A stretch of 64,000 bases of DNA. It comes from Xanthomonas bonasiae (GTDB lineage: Bacteria; Pseudomonadota; Gammaproteobacteria; Xanthomonadales; Xanthomonadaceae). The stretch covers positions 186,001 through 250,000 of the forward strand of contig NZ_JAFIWB010000004.1 in assembly GCF_017163705.1 (NCBI RefSeq), in the 5' to 3' direction. Position numbers and translations under genes: made by a program. Within the stretch, counting starts at the first letter, position 1. The number at the start of each line of letters is the position of its first letter. Shown here one piece after another: positions 20,141 through 28,633 of the stretch. Under the pieces are notes generated by a model. It was given only the letters and a program-made list of their open reading frames with translations, searched no databases and was not told where the DNA came from.

Positions 20141-21554
20141 CGGTCTGCGCGTCGCGCTGTGGGGCTGGGGCCGCGAGGGCCGGGCGGCGTATGCCGCGGT
20201 GCGCGGCAGGGAATGGGGAATGGGGAATGGGGAATCGGCGGCGGCGCTGCCGCTGACGGTGTTCTGTTCGGCTGACGAAGCGGCTTCGCTGTCGGCGCTC
20301 GGGGATCCCGCGCTGCAGGTGGAAACCGAGGTCAGTGCCGAGCGGCTGGCTGCGTTCGACGTGATCATCAAGTCGCCCGGGATCAGCCCGTATCGGCCCG
20401 AGGCGCAGGCCGCCGCCGCGCAAGGCACGCGCTTCATCGGCGGTACCGCGCTGTGGTTCGCCGAACGTGCGGACGCCGACGGCGTGGTGCCGGGCAGCGT
20501 CTGCATCACCGGCACCAAGGGCAAGAGCACCAGCACCGCATTGCTGGCGCACCTGCTGCGCGCCGGCGGCCATCGCACCGGCCTGGTCGGCAACATCGGC
20601 CTGCCGCTGCTGGAAGTGCTGGCGCCGCCGCAGCCGCCCGACTACTGGGCGATCGAACTGTCCAGCTACCAGACCGGCGACGTGGCGCGCAGCGGTGCGC
20701 GGCCGCAGTTGGCGCTGGTGCTGAACCTGTTCCCGGAACATCTGGACTGGCATGGCAGCCAGGCGCGTTACGTCGAGGACAAGCTGGCGCTGGTGACCCA
20801 GGCGCGGCCGCGCATCGCGCTGCTCAACGCCGCCGATCCGCAGCTGGCGGCGCTGGCGCTGCCCGACAGCGAGGTGCGCTGGTTCAATCGCGAAGACGGC
20901 TGGCACATGCGCGGCGATGTCGTGCATCGCGGCGAAGTGGCGGTGTTCGACAGCGCGCGGGCCCCGCTGCCGGGCCGGCACAACCGCGGCAACCTGTGCG
21001 CGGTGCTGGCGGCGATCGAGGCGCTGGGCCTGGACGCGGCGGCGCTGGCGCCGGCCGCGGCGGAGTTCCGGCCGTTGCCGAACCGGCTGCAGACCTTGGG
21101 CGAGCGCGACGGCGTCGCCTACGTCAACGATTCGATCAGCACCACGCCGCACGCCACGCTGGCGGCGCTGGAGTGCTTTCGCGGGCGCCGCATCGCGCTG
21201 TTGGTCGGCGGCCACGATCGCGGCCTGGACTGGCAGGCGTTCGCAGAGGCGATGCGCCACGGCGCGCCGCTGGAGATCGTCACCATGGGCGGCAACGGTC
21301 CGCGCATCCACGCGCTGCTGGCGCCGTTGGCCGCGACCGGCGGTTTCGGCCTGCACGCGGCCGCGGACCTGCCGGCCGCCGTGGCGTTGGCGCGCGAAGC
21401 GCTGGGCGAGGGCGGCGGCGTGGTGCTGCTGTCGCCGGGCGCCCCCAGCTTCGGCGCCTACCGCGACTACGTCGCGCGCGGCCGCCATTTCGCCGAACTG
21501 GCCGGGTTCGATCCGGAGGCGATCAGCGCGATCCCTGGGCTGGGCATCGCCTGA
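20121..21554 (+). CDS. murD2: UDP-MurNAc-L-Ala L-glutamate ligase MurD2
   Basis: A 477-residue Mur ligase that adds L-glutamate, rather than D-glutamate, to UDP-MurNAc-L-alanine, giving the substrate for MurL. The N-terminal UDP-binding domain starts [16 protein letters not shown]. The ATP loop GTKGKST is at residues 131-137, followed by [12 protein letters not shown] and the C-terminal domain with [15 protein letters not shown]. The GTG start at 20121 lies inside the end of murL and is the only good in-frame start there. Unusually, codons for about residues 29-40 are made of a GGGAATN array read as [12 protein letters not shown], inside the UDP-binding domain (see findings). Confidence 0.93.
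   Translation: MRISQLDGLRVALWGWGREGRAAYAAVRGREWGMGNGESAAALPLTVFCSADEAASLSALGDPALQVETEVSAERLAAFDVIIKSPGISPYRPEAQAAAAQGTRFIGGTALWFAERADADGVVPGSVCITGTKGKSTSTALLAHLLRAGGHRTGLVGNIGLPLLEVLAPPQPPDYWAIELSSYQTGDVARSGARPQLALVLNLFPEHLDWHGSQARYVEDKLALVTQARPRIALLNAADPQLAALALPDSEVRWFNREDGWHMRGDVVHRGEVAVFDSARAPLPGRHNRGNLCAVLAAIEALGLDAAALAPAAAEFRPLPNRLQTLGERDGVAYVNDSISTTPHATLAALECFRGRRIALLVGGHDRGLDWQAFAEAMRHGAPLEIVTMGGNGPRIHALLAPLAATGGFGLHAAADLPAAVALAREALGEGGGVVLLSPGAPSFGAYRDYVARGRHFAELAGFDPEAISAIPGLGIA
20209..20236 (+). repeat. Four GGGAATN heptamers inside murD2
   Basis: Units lie at 20209-20215, 20216-20222, 20223-20229 and 20230-20236, preceded by GGCA as in the intergenic copies. The array is read through in frame by murD2. 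Confidence 0.92.
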
Positions 21555-21643
21555 TCTGGGGGCTTCGCGCATTGAGCTGGCGCGCACGCCGCATGACCGC
21601 CGCTGCGCTTAGACTGCCGGCTGGTTCCGATGGGAGAGACGCG

Positions 21644-22438
21644 ATGCGCACTCGTTCGATGCGGTGGATCGGCCTGCTGGGCCTGGCCTTGGCGCTGCCG
21701 TTGCCGGCGCTGGCCGCGATGCAGGCCAAGCCGGTGGAATGGAAGGTCGGCAAGGACAGCTTCAGCGGCGTGCTGGTCTACGACGATGAAGACAACGACA
21801 AGCGCCCGGGCCTGGTGATGGTGCCGAACTGGCGCGGGGTCAACGCGTCGGCGATCGAAAAGGCCAAGCAGCTCGCCGGCGACGACTACGTGGTGCTGCT
21901 GGCCGACGTCTACGGCAAGGGCAAGCGTCCGGCCAACGACGCCGAGGCCGGACAGTTCGCCGGGGCGCTGAAGAAGGATCCGGCGACGTTGCGCGCGCGT
22001 GCATTGAAGGCGGTCGAGGTGCTGAAGGCGCAAGCCGGCAAGGCGCCGCTGGACGCTGCACGGATCGGCGCGGTCGGCTTCTGCTTCGGCGGCACCACGG
22101 TGCTGGAACTGGTCCGCGCCGGTGCGCCGCTGGCGGGCGTGGTCAGCCTGCACGGCGGCCTGAGCACGCCGTCGCCGGCCGCCGCAGGCAGCGCCAAGAC
22201 GCCGCTGCTGGTGCTCAACGGCGCCGACGACAAGAGCGTGAGCCGCGACGACATCGCCGCCTTCGAGCAGGAAATGAACGGCGCCGGCGCCGACTGGCAG
22301 TTCGTCAACTTCAGCGGCGCGGTGCATTGCTTCGCCGAGGCCGATGCCAACAGCCCGCCGGGCTGCCAATACAATCCGCGCGCGGCCAAGCGTGCCTATC
22401 GCATGCTGCACGATTTCTTTGATGAGCGATGGGATTAG
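21644..22438 (+). CDS. Dienelactone hydrolase family protein, exported
   Basis: A 264-residue alpha/beta hydrolase of the dienelactone hydrolase family, with a signal peptide (WIGLLGLALALPLPALA). The nucleophile elbow is GFCFGG with Cys, as in true dienelactone hydrolases. The acid is in LNGADDKSV and the His in GAVHCFAEADAN. It should be periplasmic; its substrate is unknown. The last codons and the stop (TGG GAT TAG) overlap the first units of a GGGATTN repeat, so the repeat forms the C-terminus of the protein. Confidence 0.9.
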   Translation: MRTRSMRWIGLLGLALALPLPALAAMQAKPVEWKVGKDSFSGVLVYDDEDNDKRPGLVMVPNWRGVNASAIEKAKQLAGDDYVVLLADVYGKGKRPANDAEAGQFAGALKKDPATLRARALKAVEVLKAQAGKAPLDAARIGAVGFCFGGTTVLELVRAGAPLAGVVSLHGGLSTPSPAAAGSAKTPLLVLNGADDKSVSRDDIAAFEQEMNGAGADWQFVNFSGAVHCFAEADANSPPGCQYNPRAAKRAYRMLHDFFDERWD

Positions 22439-22632
22439 GGAATAGGGATTCGGGATTCGCAAAAGCGGCAGGTCTGCGCTTTACGAATCCCAACCCTGTC
22501 AGGGCACGCGCGCGCGTCGGATCAGCGCTTAAGTTCGACTGCGGAGCACGCGTTTCAGAACCATGGGGATTCGCAGAAGCCGCATCGCCGCTTCTGCGAA
22601 TCCCCAATCCCCAATCCCCAATCCCCAATCCC
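22431..22632. repeat. GGGATTN/GGGAATN elements downstream of the dienelactone hydrolase gene
   Basis: The first array (22431-22458) has four heptamers on the plus strand and includes the upstream gene's stop codon. The second (22601-22632) is a CCCCAAT array on the other strand. A perfect 16-bp inverted repeat (22565-22580 and 22590-22605, 9-nt loop) links an AGAAGC-type segment to the second array. Confidence 0.82.
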
Positions 22633-22634
22633 GT

Positions 22635-22655
22635 CCGGCGCGCGCAGCGCGCCGG
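22635..22655 (-). terminator. Hairpin after the polyprenyl synthase gene
   Basis: A perfect 9-bp stem CCGGCGCGC / GCGCGCCGG with a 3-nt loop starts one base after the stop codon of the leftward gene. There is no U-run, so it may stabilise the transcript end rather than terminate by itself. Confidence 0.5.
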
Positions 22656-22656
22656 A

Positions 22657-23655
22657 TCAATGCCTGCGTTCGACCGCGTAACGCGCCAACCCGCGCAGCG
22701 CGGCCACCGCCTCGCTTTCCGGCAGGCCGTCCAGCGCGCGTTCGGCGGCGGCGGCGTATTCGGCGGCGCGGCGCCGGCTGTACTCGAGCCCGCCGCTGGC
22801 CTGGATCGCCGCCAGCACTTCCGGCATCGCGTCGGCATCGCCTTGTTCGACGATATGGCGCAGGCGCTGGCGGGTGGCGTCGTCGGCGTGCGCCATCGCG
22901 TGGATCAGCGGCAGGGTGGCCTTGCCTTCGGCCAGGTCGTCGCCCAGGTTCTTGCCCAGGTCGGCGGCATCGGCGGTGTAGTCGAGCACGTCGTCGGCGA
23001 TCTGGAACGCATAGCCCAGGTGCATGCCGTAGTCGTACAGGCGCTGCTGCACCTCTTCGGACGCGCCCGAGGCCATCGCCCCGAGCCGGGTGCCGGCGGC
23101 GAACAGCACCGCGGTCTTGCGCTCGATCACGCGCAGGTAGGCGGCCTCGTCGGTATCCGGGTTGTGCACGTGCAACAGCTGCAGCACCTCGCCCTCGGCG
23201 ATGCGGTTGGTGGTGTCGGCGAGCAGCCGCATCACCGCCATGCTGTCCAGTTCGACCATCAGCTGGAAGCTGCGCGAGTACAGGAAATCGCCGACCAGCA
23301 CGCTGGGTGCATTGCCCCACAGCGCATTGGCGGTGCTGCGGCCGCGGCGCAGGTCCGATTCGTCGACCACGTCGTCGTGCAGCAGGGTCGAGGTGTGGAT
23401 GAACTCGACGATCACCGCCAACTGGTGGTGCATCGGCCCGCCGTCGCCGCAGGCGCGCCCGGCCAGCATCACCAGCATCGGCCGCAGGCGCTTGCCGCCG
23501 GCGGAGACGATGTGCTCGGCGATCTGGTTGATCAGCACCACGTCCGAAGCCAGACGGCGGCGGATCAGGGCATCGGCGGCGCTCATGTCGGGCGCGGCCA
23601 GCGCCTGGATCTGAGGCAGCCCCAGGGCGGGGCGGAGGTCTTCGGCGAGGCTCAT
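22657..23655 (-). CDS. ispB: Octaprenyl diphosphate synthase (long-chain trans-polyprenyl synthase)
   Basis: A 332-residue polyprenyl synthetase that extends farnesyl diphosphate with isopentenyl units to make the ubiquinone side chain. The first Asp-rich motif DDVVD is at residues 94-98 and the second DDVLD at 221-225. GGKRLRP near residue 53 binds isopentenyl diphosphate. Bulky residues are absent just before the first motif, which fits a long product, probably C40 for Q-8. The gene is divergent from ssb. Confidence 0.94.
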   Translation of the reverse strand: MSLAEDLRPALGLPQIQALAAPDMSAADALIRRRLASDVVLINQIAEHIVSAGGKRLRPMLVMLAGRACGDGGPMHHQLAVIVEFIHTSTLLHDDVVDESDLRRGRSTANALWGNAPSVLVGDFLYSRSFQLMVELDSMAVMRLLADTTNRIAEGEVLQLLHVHNPDTDEAAYLRVIERKTAVLFAAGTRLGAMASGASEEVQQRLYDYGMHLGYAFQIADDVLDYTADAADLGKNLGDDLAEGKATLPLIHAMAHADDATRQRLRHIVEQGDADAMPEVLAAIQASGGLEYSRRRAAEYAAAAERALDGLPESEAVAALRGLARYAVERRH

Positions 23656-23753
23656 GCGGTCGGACTAGGGGGAATGCAGGGATTATAGGCCCCCCGGTGC
23701 GGGCAAGTCTTACGCCTGAACCGGGGTCGGGCTGATATCCGCCGCCAGCCCGG

Positions 23754-23788
23754 TATAATTCACTGTCCTCGCCCGTTCCCGAACGGGC
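23754..23788 (+). promoter_or_regulatory. ssb promoter -10 box and leader palindrome
   Basis: A consensus TATAAT (23754-23759) lies about 88 bp before the ssb ATG. A perfect 8-2-8 palindrome follows 11 bp later: GCCCGTTC (23771-23778) and GAACGGGC (23781-23788). It would be a hairpin in the leader RNA or a protein site. The -35 region is poor. Confidence 0.6.
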
Positions 23789-23846
23789 AACCCTATCCGA
23801 CATGCCCGCGCCCGAGCGGGTTCACCACCCCGAACGGAAGAATTCC

Positions 23847-24362
23847 ATGGCCCGCGGCATCAATAAAGTCATCCTCGTCGGCAACCTCGGCAACGACCCC
23901 GACACCAAGTACACCCAGGCCGGCATGGCGATCACCCGGATCAGCCTGGCCACCACCAGCGTGCGCAAGGACAAGGACGGCAACCAGCAGGAGCGCACCG
24001 AATGGCACCGCGTGGTGTTCTTCGGCAAGCTCGGCGAGATCGCCGGCGAGTACCTGCGCAAGGGCAGCTCGGTCTACGTCGAAGGCTCGATCCGCTACGA
24101 CAAGTACACCGGCCAGGACGGCGTGGAGAAGTACTCCACCGACATCGTCGCCGACGAGATGCAGATGCTGGGCGGTCGCGAAGGCGGCGGCGGTGGTGGT
24201 GCCGGCATGGGCGGCGATCGCCCGCAGCGTTCGGCACCGCCGCGCCAGGAGCGCCCGAGCCAGGGCGGCGGCGGGCAGGACTACGCGCCGCGCCGCCAGC
24301 AGCCGGCACCGCAGCAGTCCGCGCCGATGGACGATTTCGCGGACGACGATATCCCGTTCTAA
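23847..24362 (+). CDS. ssb: Single-stranded DNA-binding protein
   Basis: A 171-residue SSB that coats single-stranded DNA in replication, repair and recombination. The OB fold covers residues 1 to about 110 (GINKVILVGNLGNDPDTKY, then WHRVVFFGKLGEIAGEYL). A disordered Gly/Gln/Pro-rich linker follows, and the acidic tip DDDIPF is the docking site for partner proteins. All family landmarks are complete. A terminator lies 33 bp after the stop. Confidence 0.98.
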   Translation: MARGINKVILVGNLGNDPDTKYTQAGMAITRISLATTSVRKDKDGNQQERTEWHRVVFFGKLGEIAGEYLRKGSSVYVEGSIRYDKYTGQDGVEKYSTDIVADEMQMLGGREGGGGGGAGMGGDRPQRSAPPRQERPSQGGGGQDYAPRRQQPAPQQSAPMDDFADDDIPF

Positions 24363-24394
24363 GACACATAGTCATTAGAAATAGGTCCAGGAAG

Positions 24395-24422
24395 AGCCCC
24401 GTTTTGCGGGGCTTTTCTTTTT
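24395..24422 (+). terminator. Rho-independent terminator of ssb
   Basis: A 7-bp stem AGCCCCG / CGGGGCT with a 5-nt loop is followed by TTTTCTTTTTC. Confidence 0.93.
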
Positions 24423-24432
24423 CTCGATGCTG

Positions 24433-24706
24433 CTGGCCCGCAGACGCGAAGCAGTTCTTGTCGAAGTGCGGCTCGGATTCGAATACGGCGTACACCGTTG
24501 TGGCGGGGACGGAGCGATGCCGCTGTCGGTCGAGCGATATAGGCGTGAAATGTCGATCGAAGATGACGATATCGATCTGTTCGCTGCGGCCGCCGGCGCT
24601 GTCAGTCACAAAGCCCGTCTCGACCTTGTCGCGATCGGGCAAGCCAGCACGGAAGACCTCGATCCAGTGGTCTCGTTGACACTGGCTTGCATGCCACGAT
24701 GCTTGA
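24433..24706 (-). pseudogene. Fragment of a DUF6602-like gene
   Basis: The minus-strand frame gives about 90 residues that look like the core of DUF6602 proteins: an ASWHASQCQRDHWIEVFRAGLP start, KVETGFVTDSAGGRSEQ, IDIVIFDRHFTPI, and VPATTVYAVFESEP in place of the usual VYAVFEVKP. The frame then runs into HFDKNCFASAGQQ and loses similarity near the ssb terminator. The N-terminal part is also not recognisable. Intact members are a few hundred residues long, so this is a remnant, probably of a gene gained by transfer and then eroded. The family assignment was made by eye and the function of DUF6602 is unknown. Confidence 0.5.
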
Positions 24707-25303
24707 TCGCCTGAGAGGCGCAGCGAACCTCCGGCGCGAGTTGGTCCCGTACTCCAACGACGGCGTCGAAGCCTGACGTTATCGACCGATTGGGTGGTCA
24801 TAGGCATAGTTCTTCTCACGATTTGGAGAATTGGGGCCGAAGCGTGCGCGCAAGCGGCGGGTGCCTCGCTGTTCTTGCCTTCGCGGGACCGGATTGATCG
24901 CCGGCGTGGCTTCGTGAGCGGCCGCCTCGAGCAACGACCTAGCGCGGTCTTTCGTGCCGAATCCATGCTGTCGCTCACGGGCGGGCACAGCCCGGCCGGA
25001 ACGGGTCAAGTGGCGTGAATGCAGGTAGCCAGTGTGGCGAACAGGCCCTGGAACGCATCGTCGAACCGGCCCCCAGCCGCCATCCAGGCAGTCCACTGCC
25101 ACAACCTCAAGCAGGAATCACGGTTTCGCCGGTTTCTCGCCATGCCTCGCCTGCGTAGCGGGCCATGGTGCACGGGAGGCCAGCCCCTTTCCGCTGCACC
25201 TCCGGTAGTGCCCTCCGTGCGCCGCACGAAATTCCATCGTCGTCCTGCAGCGACCGGCGCGACGGGCGTTGTGCTTTGCAGCATGGGTTTTCGTGCACTG
25301 CGT
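24707..25303. other. Stretch between the gene remnant and the sugar cluster; no gene seen
   Basis: About 600 bp without a credible gene on either strand. Short open frames give no family resemblance. Given the DUF6602-like fragment to its left, this may be decayed coding DNA. Confidence 0.5.
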
Positions 25304-25304
25304 C

Positions 25305-25333
25305 TTGCAAAAAAACGATTGTCTACTTTATGG
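25305..25333 (+). promoter_or_regulatory. Putative promoter of the plus-strand 3-keto-sugar operon
   Basis: TTGCAA (25305-25310), a 17-nt spacer and TTATGG (25328-25333). The operator palindrome starts at the very next base, so a bound repressor would cover the start site. Confidence 0.45.
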
Positions 25334-25347
25334 TGCAATCGATTGCA
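25334..25347. promoter_or_regulatory. LacI-type operator, copy 1
   Basis: The perfect 14-bp palindrome TGCAATCGATTGCA with a central CG is typical of LacI/GalR-family operators. The same 14 bases recur at 34043-34056 next to a lacI-type gene. The first gene of the operon begins about 50 bp downstream. Confidence 0.8.
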
Positions 25348-25395
25348 TTGCGGCGAATCCTCAATGTTTGATACCGGTTGGGAGGCCGGAAGTGG

Positions 25396-26298
25396 ATGTC
25401 CATCCATTCGATCGGACCGGCGCCAGCCCCGGGGTTCACGAGGCGAGATGCGCTGCGCGTCGCTGTCGCCGGGAGCCTTGGCCTGGGCGCTGCGGGCATG
25501 CTGCCTGCGTTTGCCGCTGCCGCTGCCGCGCCGCTCAAGGGCAACCTGAAGCATTCCGTCGCCCGCTGGACCTTTCCGCAGCAGTCGGTCGCCCAGCTTT
25601 GCCAGACGGTGAAGAGCATCGGTTTTGCCGCGATCGATCTGGTCGGCCCGGCGGATTGGCCCACGCTGAAGGCCAATGGCGTGTACAGCGCGATGTGCAA
25701 CGGCGCGGAGATGGGCCTGGACAAGGGCTTCGCCGGCAGCCAGTTCCACGACCAGCTGGTCGAGCGCTATACGCGGCACATCGATCTGGTGGCCGATGCC
25801 GGCTATCGCAACCTCATCTGTTTTTCCGGCAATCGCAACGGCATGGATCCCCAGGAAGGCATGGCCCACGCCGAAGCGGGACTCAAGCGCATCCTCGGGC
25901 ATGCCGAGAAGCGCGGCGTCGTGCTGGTGATGGAGCTGCTGAACTCCAGGGTCGATCATCCCGACTACCTGTGCGACCACTCCGCCTGGGGCGTCGAGCT
26001 GTGCCGGCGGATCGGCTCGGATCATTTCGGCCTGCTGTACGACATCTACCACATGCAGATCATGGAGGGCGACATCATCGCCACCATCGGCAAGCATCAC
26101 GCGTGCTTCAAGCATTACCACACCGCGGGCGTGCCTGGCCGGCACGAGATCGGAGACCAGCAGGAACTCCACTATCCCGCCATCTGTCGCGCGATCCGCG
26201 ACACCGGTTTCGACGGCTATCTGGCGCAGGAATTCATGCCTGCGGCGCCGGATCCCGTCGGCTCGCTGCGCGAGGCGATCCGCCTCTGCGACGTCTGA
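25396..26298 (+). CDS. Tat-exported TIM-barrel isomerase (hydroxypyruvate isomerase-like)
   Basis: A 300-residue xylose-isomerase-like TIM barrel. The N-terminus carries a twin-arginine signal (FTRRDALRVAVAGSLGLGAA), so it folds in the cytoplasm and is exported. The barrel resembles hydroxypyruvate isomerase (Hyi): metal-binding segments include VLVMELLNSRVDHPDYLC, LLYDIYHMQIMEGD and HYHTAGVPGRHEIGD, and the C-terminal EFMPAAPDP. In this gene context it may act on a 3-keto sugar or its breakdown product rather than on hydroxypyruvate. The start at 25396 follows a GGAAG ribosome site; an ATG six codons upstream is an alternative. It is the first gene of the operon. Confidence 0.85.
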   Translation: MSIHSIGPAPAPGFTRRDALRVAVAGSLGLGAAGMLPAFAAAAAAPLKGNLKHSVARWTFPQQSVAQLCQTVKSIGFAAIDLVGPADWPTLKANGVYSAMCNGAEMGLDKGFAGSQFHDQLVERYTRHIDLVADAGYRNLICFSGNRNGMDPQEGMAHAEAGLKRILGHAEKRGVVLVMELLNSRVDHPDYLCDHSAWGVELCRRIGSDHFGLLYDIYHMQIMEGDIIATIGKHHACFKHYHTAGVPGRHEIGDQQELHYPAICRAIRDTGFDGYLAQEFMPAAPDPVGSLREAIRLCDV

Positions 26299-26328
26299 AA
26301 CGCTATCCACCAAGGTGAAGTAGAACCC

Positions 26329-28014
26329 ATGGCAGACAATCACTACGACGCCATCGTCGTCGGCTCGGGAATCAGTGGCGGTTGGGCGGCGAAGGAGCTG
26401 ACCGAGAAAGGCCTCAAGGTGCTGATGCTGGAACGCGGACGCAACATCGAGCACGTCAAGGACTATGTCAACGCGATGAAGGAGGCGTGGGATTTCCCGC
26501 ACCGCAACCGACCGACCCAGGCGATGAAGGCCGACTATCCGGTGCTGATGCGCGACTACGGCCTGGTCGAGAACCTGCAGGGCATGTGGGCCAACGAAAA
26601 GGAATCGCCCTACACCGAGATCAAGCGATTCGACTGGTACCGCGGCTATCACGTGGGCGGTCGCTCGCTGCTGTGGGGACGGCAGAGCTATCGCCTGTCG
26701 GACCTGGATTTTCAGGCGAACCTCAAGGACGGCATCGCCACCGATTGGCCGATCCGTTACGCCGACATCGCGCCCTGGTACGACTACGTGGAGAAGTTCG
26801 CCGGCATCGCCGGCACGCGCGAGGGCCTGGACGTGTTGCCCGACGGCGAGTTCCTGCCGCCGGTCCCGTTGAACATCGTCGAGAAGGACGTGGCCGCGCG
26901 GATCAAGAAGGCCTTTGGCGGGACCAGGCACCTGATCCACTCGCGCACCGCCAACATCACCGAGCCCAAGGTCGAGCAGGGCCGCGTCAACTGCCAGTAT
27001 CGCAACAAGTGCATCCTGGGCTGTCCCTACGGCGCCTATTTCTCGACCCAGTCGGCGACGCTGCCGGCGGCCATGAAGACGGGCAACCTGACCTTGCGGC
27101 CGTTCTCGATCGTCAAGGAAGTGCTCTACGACAAGGACCGCAAGCGTGCGCGGGGCGTGGAGATCATCGATGCCGAGAGCGGACAGACCTACCAGTACAC
27201 GGCCAACGTGATCTTCCTCAACGCCTCCTCCTTCAACTCGACCTGGCTGCTGATGAACTCGGCCACCGATGTCTGGGAAGGTGGGCTGGGCTCTTCGTCC
27301 GGCGAGCTTGGGCACAACGTGATGGACCATCATTTCGGCGCCGGTGCCGCCGGCCGGGTCGAGGGCTACGACGACAAGTACTACTTCGGCCGGCGTCCCT
27401 GCGGCTTCTACATTCCGCGTTTCCGCAACGTCGCCGCGGACAGGCGCGGTTACCTGCGCGGGTTCGGCTACCAGGGCGGCGCCAGCCGCACCGGGTGGTC
27501 GCGCGAGATCGCCGAGCTGAACATCGGCGCCGACCTGAAGGACGCGCTGACCCTGCCTGGGGACTGGCGCATCGGCATGACCGGATTCGGCGAAATGCTG
27601 CCGCACCACGACAATACGATCCGCCTGGACCCGCAGCGCAAGGACAAATGGGGGTTGCCGGTGCTGGCGATGGACGTGTCCCTGCGCGCGAACGAAAAGG
27701 CCATGCGCAAGGACATGGCCGCCGATGCCGCGGAGATGCTGGAGGCCGCCGGCGTCAAGGACGTGCAGATGCACGACGACGACTACGCCCCGGGCAAGGG
27801 CATCCACGAAATGGGGACCGCGCGCATGGGCCGCGACCGCAGCAACTCCGTGCTGAACCAGCACAACCAGGTCTGGGACGCGCCGAACGTCTACGTGACC
27901 GACGGCGCCTGCATGACCTCCAGCGCCTGCGTGAATCCCTCGCTGACCTACATGGCGCTGACGGCACGGGCAGCGGACCATGCGGTGCGCGAGCTGAAAG
28001 CGGGGAATCTGTGA
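26329..28014 (+). CDS. GMC oxidoreductase, catalytic subunit of a sugar 3-dehydrogenase type complex
   Basis: A 561-residue FAD enzyme of the GMC superfamily. The dinucleotide motif is VVGSGISGGWAAKEL (residues 11-25). WGRQSYR, CILGCPYGAY, the active-site region GIHEMGTARMG and CVNPSLTYMALTARAADH follow. It lacks a signal peptide. Its stop overlaps the start of a small twin-arginine subunit, the arrangement of FAD-dependent gluconate 2-dehydrogenase and glucoside 3-dehydrogenase, where the large subunit is exported together with the small one. With the DUF1080 hydrolase and the epimerases nearby, oxidation of a sugar C3 hydroxyl is the best guess. The exact substrate is not readable. Confidence 0.9.
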   Translation: MADNHYDAIVVGSGISGGWAAKELTEKGLKVLMLERGRNIEHVKDYVNAMKEAWDFPHRNRPTQAMKADYPVLMRDYGLVENLQGMWANEKESPYTEIKRFDWYRGYHVGGRSLLWGRQSYRLSDLDFQANLKDGIATDWPIRYADIAPWYDYVEKFAGIAGTREGLDVLPDGEFLPPVPLNIVEKDVAARIKKAFGGTRHLIHSRTANITEPKVEQGRVNCQYRNKCILGCPYGAYFSTQSATLPAAMKTGNLTLRPFSIVKEVLYDKDRKRARGVEIIDAESGQTYQYTANVIFLNASSFNSTWLLMNSATDVWEGGLGSSSGELGHNVMDHHFGAGAAGRVEGYDDKYYFGRRPCGFYIPRFRNVAADRRGYLRGFGYQGGASRTGWSREIAELNIGADLKDALTLPGDWRIGMTGFGEMLPHHDNTIRLDPQRKDKWGLPVLAMDVSLRANEKAMRKDMAADAAEMLEAAGVKDVQMHDDDYAPGKGIHEMGTARMGRDRSNSVLNQHNQVWDAPNVYVTDGACMTSSACVNPSLTYMALTARAADHAVRELKAGNL

Positions 28015-28589
28015 TGGAACGCCGCGAACTGCTGAAGATGATCGTCGCTGCCACGGGCGCGGCCATGATCGGCCTGCCCGCGCTCGTCCATGCACAGGCG
28101 CCGGCCGAGGGGGCGAACAACGCCTTCTCCGCGGCCGATGTCGGCACCCTGGACGAGATCGCCGAGACCATCCTGCCGCGGACCAAAACGCCGGGGGCGA
28201 AGGACGCCGGCGTGGGCCTGTTCATGGCGCAATTCGTCACCGATTGCTACACCGCCCAGCAGCAGGCGGCGTTCCGCGCCGGCCTGGTCGAGATCGACAA
28301 ACGCGCCGGCGGCCGATTCGTAGCGCTCACGCCGCAGGCCCGCACCGAGCTGCTGCGCACCCTCGACGCAGAAGCCAGGAAACACGTCGTCGCCATGACC
28401 GACACCGGCACCGCCAAAGTGGCGGACGCGATGCCGCATCACTTCACGATGCTCAAGCAGCTGGCCATCTTCAGCTTCTTCACCTCGAAGGTCGCCGCGA
28501 CCGACGTGCTGCGCTACGTCGCCGTGCCGGGTCGCTACGACGGCGATCTGGCCTATGCCCCCGGTACGCCCGCCTGGGCGACCAACTGA
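28014..28589 (+). CDS. Gluconate 2-dehydrogenase subunit 3 family protein (Tat small subunit)
   Basis: A 191-residue small subunit. The N-terminus MERRELLKMIVAATGAAM is a twin-arginine signal ending near ALVHA. The body matches the gluconate 2-dehydrogenase subunit 3 family: TLDEIAETILPRTKTPGAKDAGV and MAQFVTDCYT. It probably carries the GMC subunit across the membrane and stabilises it. The start overlaps the GMC stop (TGATG), so translation is coupled. Confidence 0.9.
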   Translation: MERRELLKMIVAATGAAMIGLPALVHAQAPAEGANNAFSAADVGTLDEIAETILPRTKTPGAKDAGVGLFMAQFVTDCYTAQQQAAFRAGLVEIDKRAGGRFVALTPQARTELLRTLDAEARKHVVAMTDTGTAKVADAMPHHFTMLKQLAIFSFFTSKVAATDVLRYVAVPGRYDGDLAYAPGTPAWATN

Positions 28590-28633
28590 TGGACCGCAAC
28601 GATTCGCCCATGCACCACTTCCCAGGGGACAAG

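Noticed and set aside
15944-20596. A very long open frame on the minus strand across lysC-lysA and murL, and a similarly long plus-strand alternative frame
   Set aside because: Both are shadows of real genes in high-GC DNA with few stop codons. The products are Arg/Ala/His/Gln-rich without any family motif, while the true frame carries complete aspartokinase, decarboxylase and MurL motifs.
22431-22632. Heptamer arrays considered as a CRISPR array
   Set aside because: Units are 7 bp in direct contact with no unique spacers, and no cas genes are present.
24427-24714. A 95-codon plus-strand frame after ssb
   Set aside because: It lies antisense to the DUF6602-like fragment, has no ribosome site and no family resemblance.
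25006-28095. A 1029-codon minus-strand frame over the GMC gene
   Set aside because: Its product is Val/His/Arg-rich with no domain, while the plus strand has a full GMC oxidoreductase with FAD motif.
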